Shown here piece after piece: positions 43,430 through 52,302 of a DNA stretch of 64,000 nt (position 1 is the first letter of the stretch; each line of letters starts with the position of its first letter). Under the pieces are notes generated by a model. It had not been told where the DNA came from. It made no database searches and was given only the letters and a program-made list of their open reading frames with translations. The translations under genes were made by a program, and so were the position numbers. This stretch comes from CAIUGU01 sp965279735 (GTDB lineage Bacteria > Pseudomonadota > Gammaproteobacteria > Steroidobacterales > Steroidobacteraceae). The stretch lies in assembly GCA_965279735.1 (NCBI GenBank), contig OZ257260.1:1240001-1304000 (forward strand), given 5' to 3'.

Positions 43430-44796
43430 GCAGCACCCGAAGGCTGCAGTGCTTCCACCATGCCACGCGCCTTCGCACGGGTTTCATCCAGTTCACGCTC
43501 GGGGACGGAGTCCGCGACGATGCCGGCACCCGCGCGGAACGAGATGCTCCTGCCCGTGATTTCAAGCGTGCGGATGAGGATGTTCAGATCCATGCTGCCA
43601 TCGCGATTCAGATACCCCATTGAACCGGTATACACCCCGCGTGGAGTCCGTTCGAGATCCCCGATGATCTGCATGCACCGGATCTTGGGGCAACCCGTGA
43701 TGGTGCCACCTGGAAAAACGGCAGCGATGGCCTGGCCCGGCGTGACGTCGCTGCGCAGGCGACCCCGAACGTTCGAGACGATGTGATGTACGTGGGCATA
43801 GGTTTCGAGGGACATGTATTCGTCCACTTCGATGCTGCCGGGTTCGCAGACGCGGCCGAGATCGTTGCGTTCCAGGTCGAGAAGCATCACGTGTTCCGCG
43901 ATTTCCTTCGGATGCTGGCGCAGGTCACGGGCAAGACCGCGATCGGCCAGCGTATTGGCAGCCCGGGGACGCGTGCCGGCGATGGGACGTGTGGAGATTT
44001 CTCGATTGCGAACTTCCAGCAGCCGTTCGGGAGAGGAACTCACGATCGCGCGCTCACCCAGAACGGCGAGTCCTGCAAAGGGGCCGGGGTTGGCACGACG
44101 CAGACGCCGATAGACTTCGTGAGGTGCAACGCCTGCGGCAAGAGTCGATTGCCATGCGCGTGAAAGATTGGCCTGGTAGATATCGCCAGCGGCGATGTGC
44201 TTGAGTGCCGCACCGACTGCAGACAGAAACTGCTCCGGCTCATCCTCATGCAGCGGCTCCTGCAGCAAGGGTCCGAGAAGGGTTGTTGATTGTCCGGCAC
44301 GCGGGCTTTGCGTTTCCAGATCGGCCTGCATGAGGTTCAGGCACTCTTCGCTCCCCTCTTCCGCGATGAGCCATGCTTCGCCGCTGGCATGTGAACGGAT
44401 GATTGCCGCAGGAATCCGTATTGCATTCGCGACCGCTTCGGCATCCTGTTTCGGCAGTCGCAGCGAAGGTTCGATCCCGGCGCCGAGCTCGTAGCCCAGG
44501 AATACAAACCAGCCTCCCGTGAAGGGCAAGGCACTTTCGCTATCGGGCAAGCGGTGTTCTGCCCACCAGCGATCCAGTACTTCGAGGAAGCTGCCTTTGA
44601 GGTCGAGAGGCGCGTTGCTGGTGAGGTGGCCGGCCTTGAGCATGAGCTGCTCACCCGGGCAGGCTAGAAGGAGGTCGTAGCCGGTAAGTTGTTCCCCGAG
44701 AGCGGTGCTCTCGAACAATACGGGATACCGGCCTGGATTGGCCGCATGCAGATCGAGCAGGGTGGCTGCCTCGACCCGCACCGCACGGCTCTTCAT
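43426..44796 (-). CDS. pabB: Aminodeoxychorismate synthase component I
   Basis: 456 residues; a chorismate-binding enzyme. The C-terminal domain has QANLSRAW, RPIAGTRPRAAN, EIAEHVMLLDLERNDLGRV and FPGGTITGCPKIRCM. It uses ammonia from a glutaminase partner (PabA), which is not in this window. The start codon overlaps the fabF stop (TAATG), so the fab and pab genes are in one coupled transcript. Confidence 0.93.
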   Translation of the reverse strand: MKSRAVRVEAATLLDLHAANPGRYPVLFESTALGEQLTGYDLLLACPGEQLMLKAGHLTSNAPLDLKGSFLEVLDRWWAEHRLPDSESALPFTGGWFVFLGYELGAGIEPSLRLPKQDAEAVANAIRIPAAIIRSHASGEAWLIAEEGSEECLNLMQADLETQSPRAGQSTTLLGPLLQEPLHEDEPEQFLSAVGAALKHIAAGDIYQANLSRAWQSTLAAGVAPHEVYRRLRRANPGPFAGLAVLGERAIVSSSPERLLEVRNREISTRPIAGTRPRAANTLADRGLARDLRQHPKEIAEHVMLLDLERNDLGRVCEPGSIEVDEYMSLETYAHVHHIVSNVRGRLRSDVTPGQAIAAVFPGGTITGCPKIRCMQIIGDLERTPRGVYTGSMGYLNRDGSMDLNILIRTLEITGRSISFRAGAGIVADSVPERELDETRAKARGMVEALQPSGAA

Positions 44797-46040
44797 TATT
44801 CGAGAGCGCGGAAGATCAGGCTGCCGTTCGTGCCGCCGAAACCGAACGAATTGGAAAGCGCTGCACGCAACGGCATCGGGCGCGCGACATGCGGCACATA
44901 GTCGAGGTCGCAGGCGGGATCAGGATTGTCGAGATTGATCGTGGGCGGCGCCACCTGGTCGCGAATGGCGAGAATCGAGAAAATGGCCTCGATAGCTCCG
45001 GCTGCACCCAGCAGATGTCCGGTCATGGACTTTGTCGAGCTCACTGCGAGCTTCGCTGCATGATCGCCAAAGCAGCGCTTGAGAGCGATTGTCTCGGCAC
45101 GGTCACCCAGTTCCGTCGAAGTGGCATGCGCATTCACATACTGGATCTGATCGGGATTCAGCCGGGCATCCTTGAGTGCATTCGCCATGGCGAGCCGGGC
45201 ACCCTCGCCGTTTTCAGGCGGCGCGGTGATGTGGTGAGCATCGCCACTCATGCCAAAACCAGCGAATTCCGCATAAATCTTCGCGCCGCGGGCTTTGGCA
45301 TGTTCGTACTCCTCGAGTACAAGTGCTGCCGCGCCGTCAGAAAGGACGAATCCATCGCGATCCTTGTCCCAGGGACGACTGGCCCTCTGCGGTTCGTCGT
45401 TGCGGGTGGAGAGCGCGCGGGCCTGGCTGAAGCTGCCGAGACCGAGTGGCGTGGTGGCCATCTCGCCACCGCCGGCAATCATGACGTCCGCATCGCCGTA
45501 TTGGATGAGCCGCGCGGCAATGCCGATGGAATGCGTCGAGGTCGTGCACGCCGTGACAGTCGCGATATTGGGGCCTGTCAATCCGAGCTGGATCGACACG
45601 TGGCCCGAGATCATGTTGATGATGCTGCCGGGAACCATGAAAGGAGAAATGCGCTTCGGGCTTTTCGCTTCCAGATACTTCTCGGCATTTTCTTCGATGG
45701 TTTCAAGGCCGCCGATGCCGGCGCCCATGGCGACGCCGATACGCGCTGCATTCTCCGGCGTCACGGTCAGGCCCGCATCCTTGAATGACTGCACGGCGGC
45801 CGCAAAGCCGTAGTGCATGAACGCATCCATCTTCCGCAGATCCTTCGGGGACAGGTATTCCTCGGCATTGAAGCCGGCAACCGCCCCGCCGATGCGAACC
45901 GGGAAGCTGCTGACATCAAACCGGGTGATCGGCCCGATGCCACTGTGACCGGCCAGCACGTTCTGCCAAGCGGTCGCAATGGTGCTGCCAACCGGCGAGA
46001 TGATGCCAAGGCCGGTGATGACGACACGTCGTCTGGACAA
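44796..46040 (-). CDS. fabF: 3-oxoacyl-[acyl-carrier-protein] synthase II
   Basis: 414 residues; the elongating condensing enzyme of fatty acid synthesis. The Cys-His-His triad is visible: Cys in TVTACTTSTHSIG, His in NAHATSTELGD and His in STKSMTGHLLGAAG. Length is normal. acpP precedes it by 90 bp; pabB overlaps its end by 1 bp. Confidence 0.97.
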   Translation of the reverse strand: MSRRRVVITGLGIISPVGSTIATAWQNVLAGHSGIGPITRFDVSSFPVRIGGAVAGFNAEEYLSPKDLRKMDAFMHYGFAAAVQSFKDAGLTVTPENAARIGVAMGAGIGGLETIEENAEKYLEAKSPKRISPFMVPGSIINMISGHVSIQLGLTGPNIATVTACTTSTHSIGIAARLIQYGDADVMIAGGGEMATTPLGLGSFSQARALSTRNDEPQRASRPWDKDRDGFVLSDGAAALVLEEYEHAKARGAKIYAEFAGFGMSGDAHHITAPPENGEGARLAMANALKDARLNPDQIQYVNAHATSTELGDRAETIALKRCFGDHAAKLAVSSTKSMTGHLLGAAGAIEAIFSILAIRDQVAPPTINLDNPDPACDLDYVPHVARPMPLRAALSNSFGFGGTNGSLIFRALE

Positions 46041-46130
46041 CGGGCTACCTCGGGAGGATGAAGGAACGGATGCGGCCGTCAGAGGTGCCGTCCGTGGCCT
46101 CTCCGGAATGACCGCGCATTGCTCTCAGGC

Positions 46131-46373
46131 TCAGGCCTGGTTGCGACGTTCGGTGATGTAGTCGATCGCCTGCTGCACGGTGGTGATCTTCTCGGCGTCT
46201 TCGTCGGGGATCTCCGTCTCGAACTCCTCTTCGAGCGCCATCACCAGCTCGACGGTGTCCAGTGAATCCGCGCCGAGGTCGTCGACGAAGGAGGCGTCGT
46301 TGGTGACTTCTTCTTCCTTGACGCCAAGCTGCTCGGCGACGATCGCTTTAACCTGCTGTTCGATACTGCTCAT
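46131..46373 (-). CDS. acpP: Acyl carrier protein
   Basis: 80 residues, strongly acidic, with the phosphopantetheine attachment serine in DDLGADSLDTVELVMALEEE. ATG at 46373 (MSSIEQQVKAIV) is the family start; the frame extends further upstream without function. It has its own promoter candidate. Confidence 0.98.
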   Translation of the reverse strand: MSSIEQQVKAIVAEQLGVKEEEVTNDASFVDDLGADSLDTVELVMALEEEFETEIPDEDAEKITTVQQAIDYITERRNQA

Positions 46374-46455
46374 TGGTGTACGAGTCCTCTGTGAGACCTC
46401 AAGACCCAGCAAAAAAGGCAGCCGGTCGGTCGGGCCGGCGCCGCTTGGGGTGCGT

Positions 46456-46484
46456 ATTCTATGTTAAGAGCCGGACGCGTCCAA
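46456..46484 (-). promoter_or_regulatory. Candidate sigma-70 promoter for acpP-fabF
   Basis: On the minus strand TTGGAC (46479-46484) and TAGAAT (46456-46461) are spaced by exactly 17 bp, about 80 bp upstream of the acpP start in a 231-bp gap after fabG. A separate acpP promoter fits the very high demand for this protein. Confidence 0.6.
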
Positions 46485-46604
46485 CCACTTCAAACTTGCA
46501 ACGCATCAGAAGCTTAAACGCATCCGAAAAGGCTTGACAGTACTGGCGGGGTCTGGCTTGGCAGCGTGGAGGTTAAATTCCCGTAACGACGCGGCCGGAA
46601 CAGC

Positions 46605-47390
46605 CTAGATCATGTACATGCCGCCGTTCACGTGCAGGGTTTCCCCCGTGATGTAGCCCGCGGCCGGAGACGCCAGGAAGGCAACCGCGTGGGCGATATC
46701 TTCGACTGCGCCGAGCCGGCCGAGCGGAATCTGTTTTGCCAGCTGCTCCTGTTGCTCGCCAGACAGCTGGGCTGTCATGTCGGTGGCAATAAAGCCTGGT
46801 GCCACCACGTTCACGGTGATGCCGCGGGAACCGATCTCCCGCGCCAGCGATTTCGAGAACCCGATGATGCCTGCCTTGGCCGCCGCGTAGTTCGCCTGAC
46901 CGGCGTTGCCCATGACGCCGACGACCGATGCCACGGTGATGATGCGGCCGCGCCGTGCTTTCATCATGCCGCGCACGGCACCCTTGCTCATGCGAAACAC
47001 GGAAGACAGGTTGGTGTCGATGATGGCATCCCACTCTTCCGCCTTCATGCGCATGAGCAGGTTGTCGCGGGTAATGCCGGCGTTGTTCACGAGAATGGTC
47101 GGCGCTCCCTCCGTGCCCTCCACGGTCTTGAACGCTGCTTCAACTGAAGTTGCATCTGCTACATCGAGCACGATGCCGCGGCCCTTCAGAGCATGCTCGG
47201 CGAAACGCTGTGTAATTCCTGCCGCGCCTTCCTCACTGGTGGCCGTACCGACAACGGTTGCACCACGACGACCGAGTTCGAGGGCAATCGCGCGGCCGAT
47301 CCCGCGCGAGGCGCCGGTCACGAGGGCGATTTCTCCTGCGAGATCGGAAGTGGTGGCAGGCGTTGGGGATTCAGTGGGAAGGCTGGTCAT
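46605..47390 (-). CDS. fabG: 3-oxoacyl-[acyl-carrier-protein] reductase
   Basis: 261 residues; NADPH-dependent SDR reductase. Cofactor motif VTGASRGIGRAIA, NNAGITRDNLLMRM, catalytic Ser/Tyr/Lys in SVVGVMGNAGQANYAAAKAG, and the conserved C terminus TLHVNGGMYMI. An extra polar N-terminal stretch of about 15 residues (MTSLPTESPTPATTS) precedes the core. It starts 24 bp after fabD. Confidence 0.96.
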   Translation of the reverse strand: MTSLPTESPTPATTSDLAGEIALVTGASRGIGRAIALELGRRGATVVGTATSEEGAAGITQRFAEHALKGRGIVLDVADATSVEAAFKTVEGTEGAPTILVNNAGITRDNLLMRMKAEEWDAIIDTNLSSVFRMSKGAVRGMMKARRGRIITVASVVGVMGNAGQANYAAAKAGIIGFSKSLAREIGSRGITVNVVAPGFIATDMTAQLSGEQQEQLAKQIPLGRLGAVEDIAHAVAFLASPAAGYITGETLHVNGGMYMI

Positions 47391-47414
47391 GATTTTTGCT
47401 CTTGTTCATTCCGC

Positions 47415-48359
47415 TCATGAATGATCGGTGAGGCCGAGGGCTTCCTGCAGCGCCGCGGGGTCTTCCATTGCAATCATCTGCAACGTTTTGTCGCGTTCGA
47501 TGCGCCGGTTCAATCCCGTCAGGACCTTGCCGGGTCCGCATTCAACGAAAGTACGGACGCCGCTGCCCAGCAAGGCTCGCACGGTGTCAGCCCAGCGGAC
47601 GGGCTTGACGAGCTGCTCGACCAGCGCCTTGCGGATTCCGTCCGCGCTTTCATGTTTGCGCAGATCCACGGAATAGATGTCGATACCCTGCGGTGCCTGC
47701 AAAGCCGTTTCCTTCAACCTTTCCGCGAGTTGTTCGGCTGCCGGCTGCATCAATGAGCTGTGCGAGGGAACACTAACGGGGAGCTTGATGGCGCGCTTGG
47801 CACCCTTGGCTTTCGCAATCTCGATGGCCCGGTCGACCGCGGCAGCTTCACCGGCGATGACCACTTGACCCGGCGAGTTGAAGTTTGCGGCTTCCACGAT
47901 GTCGCCGTGTGCGGCTTCCCGGCAGGCGGCTTCGACGTCGGCATCCTCAAGACCCAGGATCGCAGCCATTGCGCCCTGCCCGGCTGGTACGGCGGCTTGC
48001 ATGGCCGCGCCCCTGAAACGGACCAGATCGATGGCGGTCTGGAAGTCGAGGCAGCCTGCGGCTACCAATGCAGAGTATTCGCCGAGGCTGTGCCCGGCCA
48101 TGGCTTTTGGGACGGCACCTCCTTTGTTCCGCCAGACCCGCCAAGTGGCGACTCCGGCCGCCAGCATCGCTGGCTGCGTCTTTTCGGTGACGCCGAGCGC
48201 CTCTTCCGGACCGCTCTGGCACAGGTGCCAGAGGTCGTAGCCCAGGACCGCCGAGGCTTCTGCAAAGGTTTTACGCACCAGCGGCTCGGCTGCAGCCAGC
48301 GTTGCCAGCATGCCGACCGATTGCGAGCCTTGTCCCGGGAATACGAATGCCACTGCCAT
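47415..48359 (-). CDS. fabD: Malonyl-CoA:ACP transacylase
   Basis: 314 residues; loads malonyl groups on ACP. FPGQGSQ motif near the start, active-site serine in GHSLGEYSALVAAG, and the later histidine in SVPSHSSLM. Normal length. The plsX and fabH genes that usually precede it are absent; a rhombosortase gene lies there instead. Confidence 0.96.
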   Translation of the reverse strand: MAVAFVFPGQGSQSVGMLATLAAAEPLVRKTFAEASAVLGYDLWHLCQSGPEEALGVTEKTQPAMLAAGVATWRVWRNKGGAVPKAMAGHSLGEYSALVAAGCLDFQTAIDLVRFRGAAMQAAVPAGQGAMAAILGLEDADVEAACREAAHGDIVEAANFNSPGQVVIAGEAAAVDRAIEIAKAKGAKRAIKLPVSVPSHSSLMQPAAEQLAERLKETALQAPQGIDIYSVDLRKHESADGIRKALVEQLVKPVRWADTVRALLGSGVRTFVECGPGKVLTGLNRRIERDKTLQMIAMEDPAALQEALGLTDHS

Positions 48360-48438
48360 AAGCTCGACCTCTACGCTGGATAAGGGCGCGGATTATAAGG
48401 GCTCGCGACGTACGGGATAGTCCTTGGGGACGGGTGGT

Positions 48439-49044
48439 TCATGGCATTCGCTGGCGCCGGAGGATCAACAGGGCTGCGGTCAATCCGCCCCCCACGGCAC
48501 CGTAAAGATGTGCGTTCACGATCACTGACAAATCCCCTGACCAGCCAAGAGGGCCTTGCCAGTGTTCCCAGAGGAGTTTGACCACCAGAACGGCCGTCAA
48601 CAGCCCCGCAAGCAAACGGGTCTGGCTGCGCCACCACGCAAGTGCACCTGCGGCCAGAACGCCATGGAGCACCCCCGACAGACCGACATACCAGCCTACT
48701 TCGGGGTCGAGCCACCAGAGCCCGGCTGCAATGGTCAAAGAGCTGACCACCCCGACGAGGAACCATTCGCGCGGCGAATACTCATTGGGGAAGAGCAGGA
48801 CGACCAGCCCCAGGCCAGCCAGGTTCAGCAGAAGGTGCTGCAGGCTGGCATGCACCAGGTGGCCGGTGATCACACGCCATAGCTCCCCAGCCGCCAGACC
48901 CGCTCGCTCGTAGCGCAACGCGGGGACGGATCTTTCTTCTGATGCCCACAGGACAACGAGCAGGATGGCCAGCAGCAGCACCCAGAATCCGCCCTGTCGC
49001 AGCCAGCGGACAGGGGTTTGTCGCGCTCCGCCGTCAGCGCTCAC
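48439..49044 (-). CDS. rrtA: Rhombosortase (rhomboid-family intramembrane protease)
   Basis: 201 residues with about six membrane helices. The serine motif is GLSGVLHG and the catalytic histidine lies in VNAHLYGAVGG; HASLQHLLLNLAGL is the conserved helix 2 motif. These short rhomboids cleave proteins that carry GlyGly-CTERM tails, which are type II secretion substrates. The gene is divergent from the gspG-N cluster (118 bp between starts), which supports that role, and is upstream of fabD on the same strand. Confidence 0.85.
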   Translation of the reverse strand: MSADGGARQTPVRWLRQGGFWVLLLAILLVVLWASEERSVPALRYERAGLAAGELWRVITGHLVHASLQHLLLNLAGLGLVVLLFPNEYSPREWFLVGVVSSLTIAAGLWWLDPEVGWYVGLSGVLHGVLAAGALAWWRSQTRLLAGLLTAVLVVKLLWEHWQGPLGWSGDLSVIVNAHLYGAVGGGLTAALLILRRQRMP

Positions 49045-49162
49045 GGTACCCCAAGCGTGTCACTATTTCGCACATAAGCCTTTGTTATGATCCGCGCCGG
49101 TCCGGGCAGCTTAACCCGGTCCGCGACATTCAACTGCAATCCACCGATTTCGCCGAGGCAGC

Positions 49163-49633
49163 ATGACATCCCACCCGCAACGGACTGACGCGCGCCGCCT
49201 GACTGTGCTGGCCAGGGCACGGGGCTTCACCCTCATCGAAATCATGGTGGTCGTGGTCATCCTCGGCATTCTCGCCGCGCTGGTGGCACCGAATGTCATT
49301 CGCCGCATCGACGACGCGCAGATCGCCAAGGCCAAGCAGGATATCCGCGCGTACGAAACGGCGCTGAACCTCTTCCGCCTCGACAACTTCAAGTATCCGA
49401 CGACAGACCAGGGCCTCCAGTCGCTCGTCCAGCAGCCTGGCGATCCGAGTATCCGCAACTGGAAGCCGGGTGGATATATCGACGGGCTGCGCAAGGATCC
49501 GTGGGGCAACGAGTATCACTACGTGAACCCGGGCTCCAAGGGCAAGGAATACGACCTCTACACGCTCGGTGCCGACGGCCAGGAAGGTGGCGAAGGCCTG
49601 AACGGCGATGTCGGCAACTGGAATCAGGACTAG
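49163..49633 (+). CDS. gspG: Type II secretion major pseudopilin GspG
   Basis: 156 residues. The prepilin peptidase site is RARG-FTLIEIMVVVVILGI (cleavage after Gly21). The globular part shows KQDIRAYETALNLFRLDNFKYPTTDQGLQ and the calcium-site loop LYTLGADGQEGGEG, the hallmark of GspG. GAGG precedes the ATG. It opens the gspG-N cluster. Confidence 0.97.
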   Translation: MTSHPQRTDARRLTVLARARGFTLIEIMVVVVILGILAALVAPNVIRRIDDAQIAKAKQDIRAYETALNLFRLDNFKYPTTDQGLQSLVQQPGDPSIRNWKPGGYIDGLRKDPWGNEYHYVNPGSKGKEYDLYTLGADGQEGGEGLNGDVGNWNQD

Positions 49634-49641
49634 GCATTCAG

Positions 49642-50172
49642 ATGAGGCGAACCGACGGCTTCACGCTGCTCGAGATCCTCGTCGTCATCGTCATCATCGG
49701 CGTGATCGTTTCCATTGCCACCGTGGCAGTGGGTGTCCTGGGCCGCGATCGTGAAGTGGAAGACCAGGCGCGCCGTCTCTGGGCCGTCATGACCCAGGGA
49801 CGCGAGGAAGCGGAGCTTCAGGGCCGCGATCTGGGGCTCTTCATCGAAGACTCCTCCTACGAGTTCATGATGTTCGATCCGAAGCGTGCCGGCTGGATCG
49901 CCGTCGAAGACGACAATCTCCTCACGCGTCGCGAACTGCCACCGGGTCTCCGCATCCGGCTGTGGCTCGAATCGCGCGAAGTCGTTCTCAAGCGGCCTCG
50001 TGCGGCGACGGCAGACGAACAGAAAAAACGCCTGCCGCAGATCGTGATGATCGCCAGCGGCGAGATCGTTCCCTTCCAGCTTGAGATCGCGCGTGATGGA
50101 ACCGATGCCCGCTGGAACGTGACCTCGCAGCCCGATAACACGCTCGTCGTCAAGGCCGCCGATGCGTCCTGA
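49642..50172 (+). CDS. gspH: Type II secretion minor pseudopilin GspH
   Basis: 176 residues. The very short leader MRRTDG precedes FTLLEILVVIVIIGVIVS (processing site). The rest has the GspH-like RRLWAVMTQGREEAELQGRDLGLFIE. It forms part of the pseudopilus tip. It starts 8 bp after gspG and overlaps gspI by 11 bp. Confidence 0.92.
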   Translation: MRRTDGFTLLEILVVIVIIGVIVSIATVAVGVLGRDREVEDQARRLWAVMTQGREEAELQGRDLGLFIEDSSYEFMMFDPKRAGWIAVEDDNLLTRRELPPGLRIRLWLESREVVLKRPRAATADEQKKRLPQIVMIASGEIVPFQLEIARDGTDARWNVTSQPDNTLVVKAADAS

Positions 50173-50701
50173 CCCGAAACGCACCTCCGGCTTCACGCTC
50201 ATCGAGGTGCTCGCCGCACTCATCATCGTGTCGCTCGGCATGCTGGGCGTCATCCAGGCTGTCAGCCAGACAGCAAGCAACAGCGTCTACCTGCGCGACA
50301 AGACGCTCGCCCACTGGATTGCAATGAATCGCCTGACCGAGCTTCGTCTGGCCGCCAGCGCTCCCTCGGTCGATGAGAGTTCCGACGAGATCGACTACGC
50401 CGGTCGTCGGTGGCGCTGGACCACCGAGGTGACGCAAACGCCGCTCGAAAGCATGCGTCGCGTGGATGTCAGGGTGTCGCTCGCGGACTCTGGTGACGAT
50501 CGGTCGTCGCTCGCGATGGTTACGGGGTTTTACGGCTCTGCGCTCGCCCCGCCCGGCTCCATGCTGGTGAACTGGGATCCGGTCGAGCCCGGCAAGGATG
50601 GCGATACCACGGGCCGCACGCGTGATGTCGTCACAGACACCACGACAAGGACACCGGGCGCAACCCCGGCTGACCAGACCGCGCCCAAGGCAGCCGAATG
50701 A
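50162..50701 (+). CDS. gspI: Type II secretion minor pseudopilin GspI
   Basis: 179 residues. Processing site TSG-FTLIEVLAALIIVSLGMLGV; then the family-like LAHWIAMNRLTELRL and GRRWRWTTEV. The C-terminal 40 residues are a Pro/Thr/Asp-rich tail longer than in most GspI proteins. It overlaps gspH and gspJ. Confidence 0.92.
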   Translation: MRPDPKRTSGFTLIEVLAALIIVSLGMLGVIQAVSQTASNSVYLRDKTLAHWIAMNRLTELRLAASAPSVDESSDEIDYAGRRWRWTTEVTQTPLESMRRVDVRVSLADSGDDRSSLAMVTGFYGSALAPPGSMLVNWDPVEPGKDGDTTGRTRDVVTDTTTRTPGATPADQTAPKAAE

Positions 50702-51351
50702 GCCTGCCCCAGAACAAGCGTTCTACGCTTCTGCATTCCGGGCGTCAGGTCGCAGGCTTTACGCTACTCGAGGTACTGGTAGCAGTCGCGATCTTTACCG
50801 TCGTCGGCGCAATGGCGATGGGCGGCTTCAACGAACTCTCGGGTCAAAGCCGTACCGTGGAAGACAACATGACTCGCGTGCAGGCCGTGCAGACCGCCGT
50901 CATGCGCATTTCACAGGACTTCGCGGAACTCGAACCCCGGCCGGTACGTGAATCCGTTGGCGACGGGACGCAAGCCGCTCTGGCTGCCGATGGTCGTGGG
51001 CTGGATCTCGTCTCACTGACGCGTTCCGGCTGGAGCAATTCGGCTGGCCTGCAGCGCTCGACTTTGCAACGGGTTACGTATCGTCTCTCCGACGGCAAAC
51101 TCTATCGTGACCAATGGCCCGTTCTGGACCGCACGCTGGCGAATGAACCGTTGACCACGCAGTTGCTTGATCGCGTGACGGAAGTGCGCTTGCGTTTCAT
51201 GGATACGAATCGCGCCTGGCGCGAAGCCTGGCCGGGTTCCGGCGCTGCCGCGGGTCCGCTGGCACAGCGCTCGAGACCGCTCGCAGTCGAGGTCACGCTC
51301 GATCTCCAGGACTGGGGCAAGATCGTGCGCCTCATCGAGGTCGCGGGATGA
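50698..51351 (+). CDS. gspJ: Type II secretion minor pseudopilin GspJ
   Basis: 217 residues. Processing site VAG-FTLLEVLVAVAIFTVVGAM; later SRTVEDNMTRVQAVQTAVMRISQDFAELEPRPVR is typical for GspJ, as is the segment QRVTYRLSDGKLYRDQWPVLDR. Overlaps gspI and gspK by 4 bp each. Confidence 0.94.
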   Translation: MSLPQNKRSTLLHSGRQVAGFTLLEVLVAVAIFTVVGAMAMGGFNELSGQSRTVEDNMTRVQAVQTAVMRISQDFAELEPRPVRESVGDGTQAALAADGRGLDLVSLTRSGWSNSAGLQRSTLQRVTYRLSDGKLYRDQWPVLDRTLANEPLTTQLLDRVTEVRLRFMDTNRAWREAWPGSGAAAGPLAQRSRPLAVEVTLDLQDWGKIVRLIEVAG

Positions 51352-52295
51352 ATGCAATCATGCGCCATCCGAAGGAACGCGGCGTCGCGCTCATCACCGC
51401 GGTACTGATGGTGGCACTCGCGACCATTCTCGCGGTCGACGTCGGCTTCCAGGGGTATCTGCAGCAGCGCCGCAGCATGACGATCTTCGCGCTCGATCAG
51501 GGCTACGAAGTGGCGTTGGGCGCCGAAGCCTGGGCAGGCGACATCCTGAAAACAGACAAGCAGGAATCGAAGACCGACCACAACGCGGAAATCTGGGCCA
51601 CCCCGATTCCGCCGCTGCCGATCGATGGGGGCGAACTCGAAGGTCGCCTTGAGGACATGCAGGGGCGCTTCAACATCAACAGCCTGCTGCTCGCGGACGG
51701 CAAGGTGAACAAGCCGGCAGTGGAACAGTTCGAACGCATCCTCGAGGCATTGGACCTTGAGACCCGCTGGGCGAACTACATAGCTGACTGGATCGATACC
51801 GACACCAATCCCGGATTTCCGGAAGGCGCGGAAGATGGTGTCTACACAGGCCAGTCGCCCCCGTATCGTCCGCCGAACATGCCTGTTACCCGTACGAGTG
51901 AGCTGCTGGCGCTGCCTGAGTTCGGGCTGGAGCGTTACCAGACGCTGGCTCCCTACATTTCCGCCCTTCCCGCGTCCACGCCCCTCAATGTCTGCACCGC
52001 TTCAGGGATCGTCATCGATGCTCTGAATGCCGGCAACAAGTCCTTCAGCGTGGATCCCGAGCACCTGACCGAAATGCGGTCGGAGAAGTGCTTTCCCAAT
52101 CTCAACGACATCAAGGCCACCATGGGGGCCGCCGAGTTCGAGACGATGAAAGATCGGCTTAGTGAACAGAGTTCATGGTTCGAAGCGACGGTTTTCGTCA
52201 CTATTGGCACTACCCAGTTCACCCTGTACAGTCTTTTGCACCGCTCCGAAGCGGGTTTGGTCAGGCCTGTCCTCAGAAGTTTCGGTACCGGTTAG
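51348..52295 (+). CDS. gspK: Type II secretion minor pseudopilin GspK
   Basis: 315 residues. N-terminal helix ERGVALITAVLMVALATILAV lacks the Glu+5 seen in other pseudopilins, as is normal for GspK. The large alpha domain has LEGRLEDMQGRFNINSLL and ADWIDTDTNPGFPEGAED, both characteristic. It caps the pseudopilus. Coupled to gspJ by a 4-bp overlap. Confidence 0.95.
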   Translation: MNAIMRHPKERGVALITAVLMVALATILAVDVGFQGYLQQRRSMTIFALDQGYEVALGAEAWAGDILKTDKQESKTDHNAEIWATPIPPLPIDGGELEGRLEDMQGRFNINSLLLADGKVNKPAVEQFERILEALDLETRWANYIADWIDTDTNPGFPEGAEDGVYTGQSPPYRPPNMPVTRTSELLALPEFGLERYQTLAPYISALPASTPLNVCTASGIVIDALNAGNKSFSVDPEHLTEMRSEKCFPNLNDIKATMGAAEFETMKDRLSEQSSWFEATVFVTIGTTQFTLYSLLHRSEAGLVRPVLRSFGTG

Positions 52296-52302
52296 GAGCC
52301 TC

